From Bacteroidota bacterium (GTDB lineage Bacteria > Bacteroidota > Bacteroidia > Flavobacteriales_F > PHOS-HE28): DNA of 5,999 nucleotides. The stretch is from assembly GCA_963169595.1 (NCBI GenBank), contig CAUJFM010000183.1:1-5999 (forward strand). The letters run 5' to 3'. The translations under genes were made by a program, and so were the position numbers. Positions 1 through 5,517 of this stretch are shown here, in pieces; the stretch's first letter is position 1, and each line of letters begins with the position of its first letter. Below the pieces are notes generated by a model that was not told the DNA's origin, ran no database searches, and worked only from the letters and a program-made list of their open reading frames with translations.

Positions 1-171
1 CGCATCCTGCTCAGCAGCCCGCCCCCGAAAGTCATCCACATCCGGCTCGGGAACATGGACATGCGAACATTCCACGCTGCCATTGACAAGTGCTGGCCGG
101 AAGTCCTGGACATGAACGAGACCCACAAACTGGTCGTGGTACACACGGACCGGATCGAGGGGGTGCGGTGA
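1..171 (+). CDS. DUF5615 PIN-like protein, C-terminal fragment (5' end outside window)
   Basis: The first reading frame is open from base 1 to a TGA at 169-171 and gives the last 56 residues of a protein. It starts RILLSSPPPKVIHIRLGN and ends TDRIEGVR. The PPKVIxxRLGN segment followed by a helix and a VVVxxxRI strand is the usual C-terminal end of DUF5615 proteins, which have a Mut7-C/PIN-like fold and commonly act as the putative ribonuclease toxin of a toxin-antitoxin pair, often with a DUF433 antitoxin encoded just upstream. The acidic catalytic residues would be in the missing N-terminal part, so activity cannot be judged here. Its position beside a defence-type operon fits an accessory or defence island. 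The family call rests on motif recognition only. Confidence 0.68.
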   Translation, partial: RILLSSPPPKVIHIRLGNMDMRTFHAAIDKCWPEVLDMNETHKLVVVHTDRIEGVR

Positions 172-263
172 AGCCTAATGCTCCCAAGTTCGTGGATGAA
201 ACGGGTGCAATGGTGGCGCTGGCGACGATCTTGACGATGGGAAAGAGATTGGAGCAGGGTTAG
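168..263 (+). CDS. Possible 31-aa ORF overlapping the DUF5615 stop (GTGA)
   Basis: A GTG start at 168-170 overlaps the DUF5615 stop in a GTGA arrangement and opens a 31-codon frame ending at TAG 261-263. The peptide starts MKPNAPKFVDETGAMVALA and ends LTMGKRLEQG. I do not recognise a family. The overlap is the type used for translational coupling, which is the only positive evidence. The composition (one hydrophobic stretch, lysines near both ends) is unremarkable and could arise by chance. If real, it might be a small partner of the toxin-like protein, although antitoxins of this family usually lie upstream of it. An internal ATG at 210 would leave only 17 residues. Confidence 0.25.
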   Translation: MKPNAPKFVDETGAMVALATILTMGKRLEQG

Positions 264-394
264 AGGCTGTGGGTAGCAGGATCGTTCACTGTCCGCTTGC
301 GGATCGGATACATCCGGTACATTGGTCCTGGGACGATCATGCAGGTCCGTGTGGCACGCGTGGGGTCCCCTACCCGGATAGCGTGCATTTCTCG
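264..394. other. Gap before the helicase gene; no clear promoter
   Basis: This stretch separates the toxin-like gene from the helicase and presumably holds the promoter of the downstream operon. The helicase frame stays open upstream to a GTG at 269, but the 42 residues this would add are rich in H, P, G and W and do not look like an UvrD N-terminus, so I treat the stretch as non-coding. A loose match to the Bacteroidota -33/-7 pattern exists (TTG at 297-299, TACATTGG at 318-325), but the -7 match is imperfect and I do not call it. I see no terminator or strong inverted repeat. Confidence 0.4.
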
Positions 395-2989
395 ATGTCG
401 ATCGATCAACTTTTCAAGGCCGTCGGATTCAGCCCCAATGCCAACCAGCGTGCAGCCATCCTGCACGAGAATGGCCCCCTCTTCCTCACAGCCGGTCCCG
501 GCTCCGGGAAAACGCGCGTGCTCCTCTGGCGCACCGTCAACCTCATCGTCTGCAAGGGCGTTGCGCCGGAGCGCATCTTCCTGAGCACCTTCACCGAGAA
601 GGCCGCCCATCAGCTCAAGGAAGGACTGCGCTACCTGCTGGCCATCGCCACCAGCAAGACCGGACAGCACTACGACATCAGCGGCATGGCCATCGGCACG
701 GTGCACAGCATCTGCCGGCAGATGATCACCGACCGGCGTTTCGCGCCACCGGGCACGCGGCCGGACCCGGTGGTGCTGCTCGATGAACTTTCCCAGTACT
801 TCCAGGTGAGCCGCCGCGCGTGGAATGCCCTGCTCGCCCCCCTGGGCAAGGAGAAGGCCGAGGACGCACAGCGCTTCCTGAACAAGACCATCGAGGACAG
901 CGATGCGGGCAGCAAGCACCTCGCCGTGCTGAGCGCCATCAAGGCCTTCAACCGCTTCGCCGAGGAGAGCATCCTGCCCGAGCGGGAGTTCGACTGCGAC
1001 GATGACTGGCAGCTGATCCGCGATGCACACGCGGCCTACATGAACTGGCTGAAGCAGGACGAAGTGCAGAAGGTGGACCTCTCGCTGCTGCAACAGCAAG
1101 CGCTCAAGGTGCTGACCGCGCACCCGGATGGGACCAAGCTCTTCGACCACGTGATCGTGGACGAGTACCAGGACACCAACGCCATCCAGGAGGACCTCTT
1201 CTTCCACCTCGCAGGGGGCAGCACCAACCTCACCGTGGTGGGCGACGACGACCAGGCCCTCTACCGGTTCCGCGGTGCCACAGTGGAGAACCTCGTGCAA
1301 TTCCCGGAGCGTAGTGAAAAGCGCCTGGGGGCATCGCCGGTACGCATCGACCTCAACATCAACTACCGCTCGCGCAGCCAGGTGGTGGATGTGTACAACC
1401 ACTTCATCGAACGGATCGACTGGAGGCGGAACGAAGGCAAAGGCCACTACCGCGTTCAGAACAAGAACATCCAGGCCCACCGCACCGACCCGCTCCCCAG
1501 CGTGGTGGTGACCGAGAAGGCCGACAGTGAGACCGTGTATGCCGAACTCGCCGCCTTCATCAAGCAGCTCAAGGACCAAGGCAAGATCAACGACTACAAC
1601 GAGGTGGCCGTGCTCTTCCCCAGCGTGCGCCCATACAACGGCACGCCGAACGCGGCGGTCACCGGTATGCGTGATGCCTTGCAGCTACACGGCATCCCCG
1701 TGTATGCCCCACGCGCCGGGCGTTTCCTGGAGACCGAGGAGGCCACCGTGGTGATGGGCCTGCTCCGCCTCATCATCGGCACGCCGCACGAACCGGAATG
1801 GAACAACCCCAGCTACCAGGCCTTCCGCAGCTGGCTGAGCCGCTGCCGCAAGGAGGCGCAAGCCTTTGTGGAGCAGGACAAGCAATTGAAGGCCTTCATC
1901 GACGACCGCAAGGCCGAAATGGAGCAGGCCTCCAACGACCTCACCGCCCTGCAGAAGGTGATCCAGAAGAAGAAGTGGGCGCCCACCGACACCTGCACCC
2001 TGGACCACGTGGCCGCCCTCACCAAGGCCACCGGCCTCAGCACGCGTGCCATCAAGGCGCTTTCCAGCAAGTACTTCCGTGACCTGGTGGCCAGCCGAGC
2101 CAAAGGCCCCGCGCCGCTCTCCCTCACCTACGTGCTCAACCGCACCACCGCACTGGATTGGAACATCCTCGACCTCTTCTACCAACTGGCCGGCTTCAAC
2201 CCCATGCGCACGTGGTTCCAGCTGGCCGAGGATGGCGACAACAAGGACTACGACGAAGGCCCCATCTGCAACCTCGCGCTCTTGAGCCAGTACATCGGGC
2301 GCTACCAGGATGAGTTCACCGCCATCCTCACCGGCTGGTATGCCCAGGAGGAGCGGCTGGCGAACAGCTTCTTCCGCAACTACTGCTACGCGCTCTGGCG
2401 CCTGGGCGAAAGTGAATACGAGAACGACGACGACCCCTTCCCCCGCGGCCGCGTGCCCTTCCTCACCATCCACCAGAGCAAGGGGCTCGAGTTCAAGGTG
2501 GTGATCCTCGGCAACATGGGGCGCAAGCTCCGCGACCCTTCGCCGCTGGAAGTGGCCGTGCGCGACATGCTCGGCAAGGAAGGCGAACCCTTGGAGCGCC
2601 ACGCGGAGTTCGATGCCATGCGGCTCTTCTACGTGGCCCTCAGCCGCGCCAAGGACCTGCTGGTGTTCGTGGAGAAGAAAGGAGGACATGTCTTCGATCC
2701 CCTCAAGTGCTTCCGCGACCTGGACCTGCCCAAGCTGCACGACCTCGACATCGCCACCCTGCCCCCGGCCACCACGGAGGTGGAGGACATGGGCAAAGCC
2801 TACAGCTTCACCGGCGACTACACCAGTTACCTCACCTGCCCGCGCCAGTACATGATCTTCGACAAATACGGCTTCGTGCCCAGCCGCCAGCAGACCCGCC
2901 TCTTCGGCCACCTGGTTCACCGCACCGTGGAAGACCTGCATCAATTCCTGATCGCGGAGCGGAACCGCCGCACCGATCCAGCCCGATGA
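395..2989 (+). CDS. UvrD/Rep-family SF1 DNA helicase carrying the first part of a PD-(D/E)XK nuclease domain
   Basis: This 864-aa protein is an ATP-driven 3'-5' DNA translocase/helicase of superfamily 1A. All hallmark motifs are visible: Q-motif NANQRAAI near residues 15-22, Walker A AGPGSGKT at 33-40, motif Ia LSTFTEKAA from 63, Walker B VIVDEYQDT at 253-261, motif III VVGDDDQALYRFRGA from 281, motif IV NYRS at 323-326, motif V TIHQSKGLEFKVV at 691-703, and motif VI LFYVALSRAKDLL at 744-756. Residues about 484-570 form a charged, probably coiled-coil insertion in the 2B region. After the helicase core, residues 803-849 read as the start of a RecB/AddB-type nuclease domain: SYLTCPRQY with Cys815, then GHLVHRTVEDLH with His842. 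The protein stops there, and the remaining nuclease motifs are in the next ORF, reached through an ATGA overlap. I chose ATG 395 because it places MSIDQLFKAVGFSPNANQ at the usual short distance before the Q-motif. There is no Shine-Dalgarno site. The helicase assignment is firm. A role in anti-phage defence or recombination is inference. Confidence 0.93.
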   Translation: MSIDQLFKAVGFSPNANQRAAILHENGPLFLTAGPGSGKTRVLLWRTVNLIVCKGVAPERIFLSTFTEKAAHQLKEGLRYLLAIATSKTGQHYDISGMAIGTVHSICRQMITDRRFAPPGTRPDPVVLLDELSQYFQVSRRAWNALLAPLGKEKAEDAQRFLNKTIEDSDAGSKHLAVLSAIKAFNRFAEESILPEREFDCDDDWQLIRDAHAAYMNWLKQDEVQKVDLSLLQQQALKVLTAHPDGTKLFDHVIVDEYQDTNAIQEDLFFHLAGGSTNLTVVGDDDQALYRFRGATVENLVQFPERSEKRLGASPVRIDLNINYRSRSQVVDVYNHFIERIDWRRNEGKGHYRVQNKNIQAHRTDPLPSVVVTEKADSETVYAELAAFIKQLKDQGKINDYNEVAVLFPSVRPYNGTPNAAVTGMRDALQLHGIPVYAPRAGRFLETEEATVVMGLLRLIIGTPHEPEWNNPSYQAFRSWLSRCRKEAQAFVEQDKQLKAFIDDRKAEMEQASNDLTALQKVIQKKKWAPTDTCTLDHVAALTKATGLSTRAIKALSSKYFRDLVASRAKGPAPLSLTYVLNRTTALDWNILDLFYQLAGFNPMRTWFQLAEDGDNKDYDEGPICNLALLSQYIGRYQDEFTAILTGWYAQEERLANSFFRNYCYALWRLGESEYENDDDPFPRGRVPFLTIHQSKGLEFKVVILGNMGRKLRDPSPLEVAVRDMLGKEGEPLERHAEFDAMRLFYVALSRAKDLLVFVEKKGGHVFDPLKCFRDLDLPKLHDLDIATLPPATTEVEDMGKAYSFTGDYTSYLTCPRQYMIFDKYGFVPSRQQTRLFGHLVHRTVEDLHQFLIAERNRRTDPAR

Positions 2990-3816
2990 GCGCCAAGAAG
3001 AAGCAACCCCAAGGCGACGCCACGGAAGCACGCATCCGCGACTTCTTCGAGCGCAACTACGAGCTGCTCCGCATGGAGAGCGGCCAGGTGCTCACCAACG
3101 ACCTCAAGCAGGAAGCCCTGAACCAAGTGCTCTTCTACTACCGGAAGATGAAGCACGTGGCCGACAACGTCACCCGCACCGAGGTGCGCCTGGCCCTGCC
3201 CGAACAGCGCACCGCACAAGGCCGGCGCTTCACCATCGAGGGCGTGGTGGATGTGGTGCAGGAGGGCGACGAGACCTGGCTGTACGACATCAAGACCCAC
3301 GACCCGGAGCATGTGCGGCAGCACCCCGGGAGCTACGAACAGCAGCTCAACGTGTACGCCCACATCTGGCAGAACCTGCAGCGCCAGCCGCTCCACCACA
3401 CGGCCATCATCGCCACGCAATACCCGCGCGCCATGAAGGATGCCTGGCGCCGCAACGACATGGCCGCCTTCCTCTTCGAGTTCGAACGCTGGCAGCCCCT
3501 CATCGAACTGCCCTTCGACCAGGGGCGATTGGAGGAGACCCTCGGCAGCTTCGCCGAAGTGGTGGACGCCATCGAGGGCAAACACTTCGCGCCGCGCACC
3601 GAGGAAGACCTGGACGGCGGTGGAAAACGCCGCTTCGCCACCCGCGTGTGCCGCAACTGCGACGCCCGCTTCAGTTGCACCAGCTACCGGACCTGGGCGC
3701 GCAAGCGCAGCGGCAACGACCGCAGCGCCGCCAAATACTTCAGCGACCCCGTGCCCGATGCCGAGCAGAACGATTGGGTGGACGGCAACCTCGAAACCGC
3801 CCCGATCGGCGAATGA
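2986..3816 (+). CDS. PD-(D/E)XK (RecB/AddB-type) nuclease subunit, remainder of the domain begun in the helicase
   Basis: The ATG at 2986 overlaps the helicase stop (ATGA), and no Shine-Dalgarno is placed to serve it, so translation probably depends on termination-reinitiation. The 276-aa product has the catalytic core of a RecB-like nuclease: GVVD at 86-89 (motif II Asp89), LYDIKT at 99-104 (Asp101-x-Lys103), and the QxxxY motif QLNVY at 120-124. Near the C-terminus is CRNCDARFSC (Cys222, Cys225, Cys231), matching the three clustered cysteines of AddB/Cas4-type Fe-S nucleases. The early motif (the GxxxH histidine) and the first Fe-S cysteine are absent here but present at the end of the helicase, at His842 and Cys815. 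This ORF therefore appears to complete a nuclease domain split across two polypeptides. In helicase-nuclease homologues as I recall them, these parts are one continuous chain. The frame is open upstream of 2986 for about 280 bases, but that reading is out of phase with the conserved helicase sequence. The nuclease call is strong. Whether the split is natural or a frameshift is not settled by the sequence. Confidence 0.85.
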   Translation: MSAKKKQPQGDATEARIRDFFERNYELLRMESGQVLTNDLKQEALNQVLFYYRKMKHVADNVTRTEVRLALPEQRTAQGRRFTIEGVVDVVQEGDETWLYDIKTHDPEHVRQHPGSYEQQLNVYAHIWQNLQRQPLHHTAIIATQYPRAMKDAWRRNDMAAFLFEFERWQPLIELPFDQGRLEETLGSFAEVVDAIEGKHFAPRTEEDLDGGGKRRFATRVCRNCDARFSCTSYRTWARKRSGNDRSAAKYFSDPVPDAEQNDWVDGNLETAPIGE

Positions 3817-3833
3817 GCCCGAACTTCACGCCC

Positions 3834-3838
3834 GGGAG
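3834..3838 (+). promoter_or_regulatory. Possible ribosome binding site GGGAG for the DUF4062 gene
   Basis: GGGAG lies 8 nt before ATG 3847, a normal Shine-Dalgarno spacing, in the 30-nt gap after the nuclease gene. Neither the helicase start nor the mod start has such a site, so this may be chance in GC-rich DNA, but it agrees with the chosen start. Confidence 0.35.
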
Positions 3839-3846
3839 ATCCATCC

Positions 3847-5400
3847 ATGCAGCGCATCTTCATCAGCAGCGTACAAAAGGAGCTGGCGGCCGAGCGCCGT
3901 GCGCTGAAGGATTTCGTGCGCAACGATGCGCTCCTGCGGCAGCATTTCGAGGTCTTCCTGTTCGAGGACCTGCCTGCCAAGGACCAACGTACGGATGCCG
4001 TGTATCTGCATGAGGTGGACCACTGCGACCTGTACGTGGGGCTGTTCGGCAGGGAATACGGCCACACCGGTACGAACGGGGTTTCCCCAACCGAGCACGA
4101 ATTCGACCGGGCCGCGATACGGGGCAAAGAGCGGTTCATCTATGTGATGGGCAGCACCGATGAAGGGCGGGATCCACGCATGGCCGCCCTGGTGCGCAAA
4201 GCGGGCGAACAACTCGTCCGCAAGCGGGTGGCAAGCACACCGGAACTGACCACCGCGCTCTATGCCAGCCTCATCGACCACCTACAGCGCAGCGGCATCA
4301 TCCGCCACCTGCCCTACGATGCCAGCGCCTGCCATGGCGCCACGCTGGACGACCTGGACCCCGAGAAGGTGGAGCGCTTCCTGCGTATCGCCCAGCGGGA
4401 ACGCAACTTCGTGCTGGGCCCCGGCACGCCGGTGCGCGATGTGCTCACCCACCTGAACCTGCTGGACGGCCAACGACCCAGCCACGCAGCGGTGCTGCTC
4501 TTCGGCAAGGCGCCGCAGCGGCACATCGGCCTCATCAGCAGCGAGGTGAAGTGCGTACACTTCTTCGGCACCGAGGTGGCCAAGCCGATGCCGGACTACA
4601 AGATCTTCAAGGGCACGGTGCTCGAGTTGGTGGATCAGGCCCTGCATTTCGTGATGGACAAGCTGGCCCACGCCGTGGGCACCCGCAGCGAGAGCGTCGC
4701 CGCGCCCATCACCCCGGAGATACCGCGCCTGGCCGTGGCGGAGGCCATCGTCAACGCCGCGGTCCATCGCGACTATGCCAGCCACGCCAGCGTGCAGGTG
4801 ATGCTCTTCGCCGACCGCTTGGAGGTGTGGAATCCGGGCGCCTATCCACCGGAGATCTCCCTGGACGACCTGCGCCGGCCGCACCCCTCCATTCCGCGCA
4901 ATCCGCTCATCGCCGAGCCGATGTTCCTGGCGCGCTACATCGAAAAGGTGGGCACCGGCACCTTGGACATGATCGCCCGCGCCAAGGAGGCCGGTCTGGC
5001 ACCACCCGAGTTCAGGCAGAGCGCCGGGCAGGTGGTGCAGGTGCTCTGGAGGCCCGCCATGCAAGACAACATGCAAGATGACGACCTGAGGATCAGCATT
5101 TTGCAGGAACTTGCCGGGGCACTCGGAAAACCCACCATGCAAGTCACCATGCAAGCTGCCGTGCAAGTAGCTCGCATGCTTCAACTGGCCTCGGGAACAG
5201 AGCAGAGCCGCGATGCCTTGCAAGAGGCCATGGGACTGGCGGACCGCGAGCACTTCCGCAAGCAATACCTGGTGCCCCTGGTGCAGACCGGTTGGCTGGT
5301 GCGCACCTTGAACCCACCCAACCACCCCCAGCAACGCTACAAGCTCACCGAGCAGGGCAGAAAATGGCTTGTCCAATACCACACGCTCCCGCAGCCATGA
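3847..5400 (+). CDS. DUF4062 / HATPase_c_4 / Fic-like C-terminal winged-helix fusion (COG2865-related ATP-binding protein)
   Basis: The 517-aa protein has three parts. Residues 1-104 are a DUF4062 domain: RIFISSVQKELAAER at the start, then DLYVGLFGREYG at 61-72 and SPTEHEF at 80-86. This alpha/beta fold occurs at the N-terminus of several conflict-system proteins and has been viewed as a nucleotide-binding or TIR-like effector or sensor, with no settled function. Residues about 165-400 match the core of COG2865 proteins with a GHKL-type HATPase_c_4 domain: AEAIVNAAVHRDY (N-box, 298-310), DRLEVWNPG (323-331), RNPLIA (351-356) and EKVGTGT (366-372). Residues about 445-512 resemble the winged-helix C-terminal domain of Fic-like proteins (SRDALQEAMGL, HFRKQYLVPLVQTGWLVRT, QRYKLTEQGRKWL). 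A Q-rich repeat linker lies at 404-441. The more usual COG2865 N-terminus is an AlbA_2/Schlafen-like domain, here replaced by DUF4062. The start at ATG 3847 puts the conserved strand at the N-terminus. Relatives are frequent beside restriction-modification genes. Its role here (regulator, sensor or effector) is inference. Confidence 0.85.
   Translation: MQRIFISSVQKELAAERRALKDFVRNDALLRQHFEVFLFEDLPAKDQRTDAVYLHEVDHCDLYVGLFGREYGHTGTNGVSPTEHEFDRAAIRGKERFIYVMGSTDEGRDPRMAALVRKAGEQLVRKRVASTPELTTALYASLIDHLQRSGIIRHLPYDASACHGATLDDLDPEKVERFLRIAQRERNFVLGPGTPVRDVLTHLNLLDGQRPSHAAVLLFGKAPQRHIGLISSEVKCVHFFGTEVAKPMPDYKIFKGTVLELVDQALHFVMDKLAHAVGTRSESVAAPITPEIPRLAVAEAIVNAAVHRDYASHASVQVMLFADRLEVWNPGAYPPEISLDDLRRPHPSIPRNPLIAEPMFLARYIEKVGTGTLDMIARAKEAGLAPPEFRQSAGQVVQVLWRPAMQDNMQDDDLRISILQELAGALGKPTMQVTMQAAVQVARMLQLASGTEQSRDALQEAMGLADREHFRKQYLVPLVQTGWLVRTLNPPNHPQQRYKLTEQGRKWLVQYHTLPQP
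5056..5169 (+). repeat. In-frame 12-nt repeats (consensus RMCRTGCAAGNN) in the DUF4062 gene linker
   Basis: Five copies of a 12-nt unit start at 5056, 5068, 5134, 5146 and 5158. Examples are GCCATGCAAGAC, AACATGCAAGAT, ACCATGCAAGTC and ACCATGCAAGCT. They are in frame and encode MQ/VQ tetrapeptides (AMQD NMQD, then TMQV TMQA AVQV) in the linker between the ATPase core and the C-terminal winged helix. COG2865 proteins often carry TxQV-type repeats at this place, so this is a lineage-typical but variable linker. The two blocks are separated by 66 nt from unit to unit. Confidence 0.7.
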
Positions 5401-5510
5401 CCCCGCAAGCCACCCCGCAAGCCAAGGCGCTGATGAGCAACTCCTTGGCGGAGGCTTGCGGGGTGAGCAACGCAACTACCCCGCAAGCTTCACCCCACCC
5501 CAGCTTCTGA
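5397..5510 (+). CDS. Possible 37-aa ORF (TPQA repeats), likely leader peptide or diverged remnant of the preceding gene's linker
   Basis: ATG 5397 overlaps the stop of the DUF4062 gene (ATGA) and opens a 37-codon frame that ends TGA 5508-5510, seven bases before mod. The peptide begins MTPQATPQAKALMSNSLAEA and later contains TTPQASPHPSF. The TPQA-TPQA start, the 22-residue spacing and the return of TTPQAS resemble the upstream protein's linker at residues about 404-433 (MQDNMQ, then LQELAG, then TMQV). It may therefore be a diverged duplicated piece rather than a functional gene. It could also be translated as a short leader across the hairpins that lie within it. I do not recognise a stand-alone family. 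Confidence 0.3.
   Translation: MTPQATPQAKALMSNSLAEACGVSNATTPQASPHPSF
5400..5489 (+). repeat. ACCCCGCAAGCC units: tandem pair, one inverted copy, one further direct copy
   Basis: ACCCCGCAAGCC occurs twice in perfect tandem (5400-5411 and 5412-5423). It recurs as ACCCCGCAAGCT at 5478-5489 and appears inverted as GGCTTGCGGGGT at 5453-5464. The unit has the same length as the ATGCAAG units in the preceding gene and differs mainly by CC for AT, so the two arrays look related. The octamer TGAGCAAC is also repeated, at 5434-5441 and 5464-5471. Confidence 0.75.
5411..5491 (+). promoter_or_regulatory. Two mutually exclusive hairpins between the DUF4062 gene and mod
   Basis: Hairpin A pairs CACCCCGCAA (5411-5420) with TTGCGGGGTG (5456-5465) and GCCAAGG (5421-5427) with CCTTGGC (5443-5449). 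This makes 17 pairs with a 6-nt bulge (5450-5455) and a 15-nt loop. Hairpin B pairs 5451-5464 with 5478-5491, 14 pairs including one G-U, with a 13-nt loop. Both use 5456-5464, so only one can form at a time, and each loop contains GAGCAAC. No T-run follows, so this is not a standard intrinsic terminator. A role in controlling mod expression or processing is inference. The pairing itself is read directly from the bases. Confidence 0.5.
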
Positions 5511-5517
5511 TCCTCGC

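Noticed and set aside
297..325. Bacteroidota-type promoter (TTG, 18 nt, TACATTGG)
   Set aside because: The -7 element departs from TAnnTTTG and the match is weak enough to occur by chance.
269..394. Upstream GTG start giving a 42-residue N-terminal extension of the helicase
   Set aside because: The extension has no resemblance to an SF1 helicase N-terminus, and ATG 395 gives the usual short lead to the Q-motif.
260..1579. A long open frame on the minus strand (439 codons) opposite the helicase gene
   Set aside because: It is antisense to a helicase with all motifs in order. Its product is a V/L/H/E-rich sequence with no recognisable domain, as expected from the complement of GC-rich codons.
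2707..2985. The nuclease frame read upstream of ATG 2986
   Set aside because: That stretch is P/H/R-rich and overlaps conserved nuclease-entry sequence in the helicase frame, so it is a shadow. Only the part from 2986 carries nuclease motifs.
2930..2990. Programmed -1 frameshift joining helicase and nuclease
   Set aside because: I see no X XXY YYZ slippery heptamer in this interval. The ATGA overlap explains the arrangement more simply, although an indel cannot be excluded.
1685..3031. A second long minus-strand frame (448 codons)
   Set aside because: It covers the conserved helicase C-terminal half in antisense and has the same shadow-like composition with no motifs.
5400..5489. CRISPR array
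   Set aside because: The repeats are only 12 nt, partly tandem without spacers, one is inverted, and they are in coding phase. There are no regular spacers of typical length.
5451..5510. Intrinsic terminator after the DUF4062 gene
   Set aside because: The stem is GC-rich, but the following bases are CA-rich without a T-run, and mod starts 26 nt later on the same strand.
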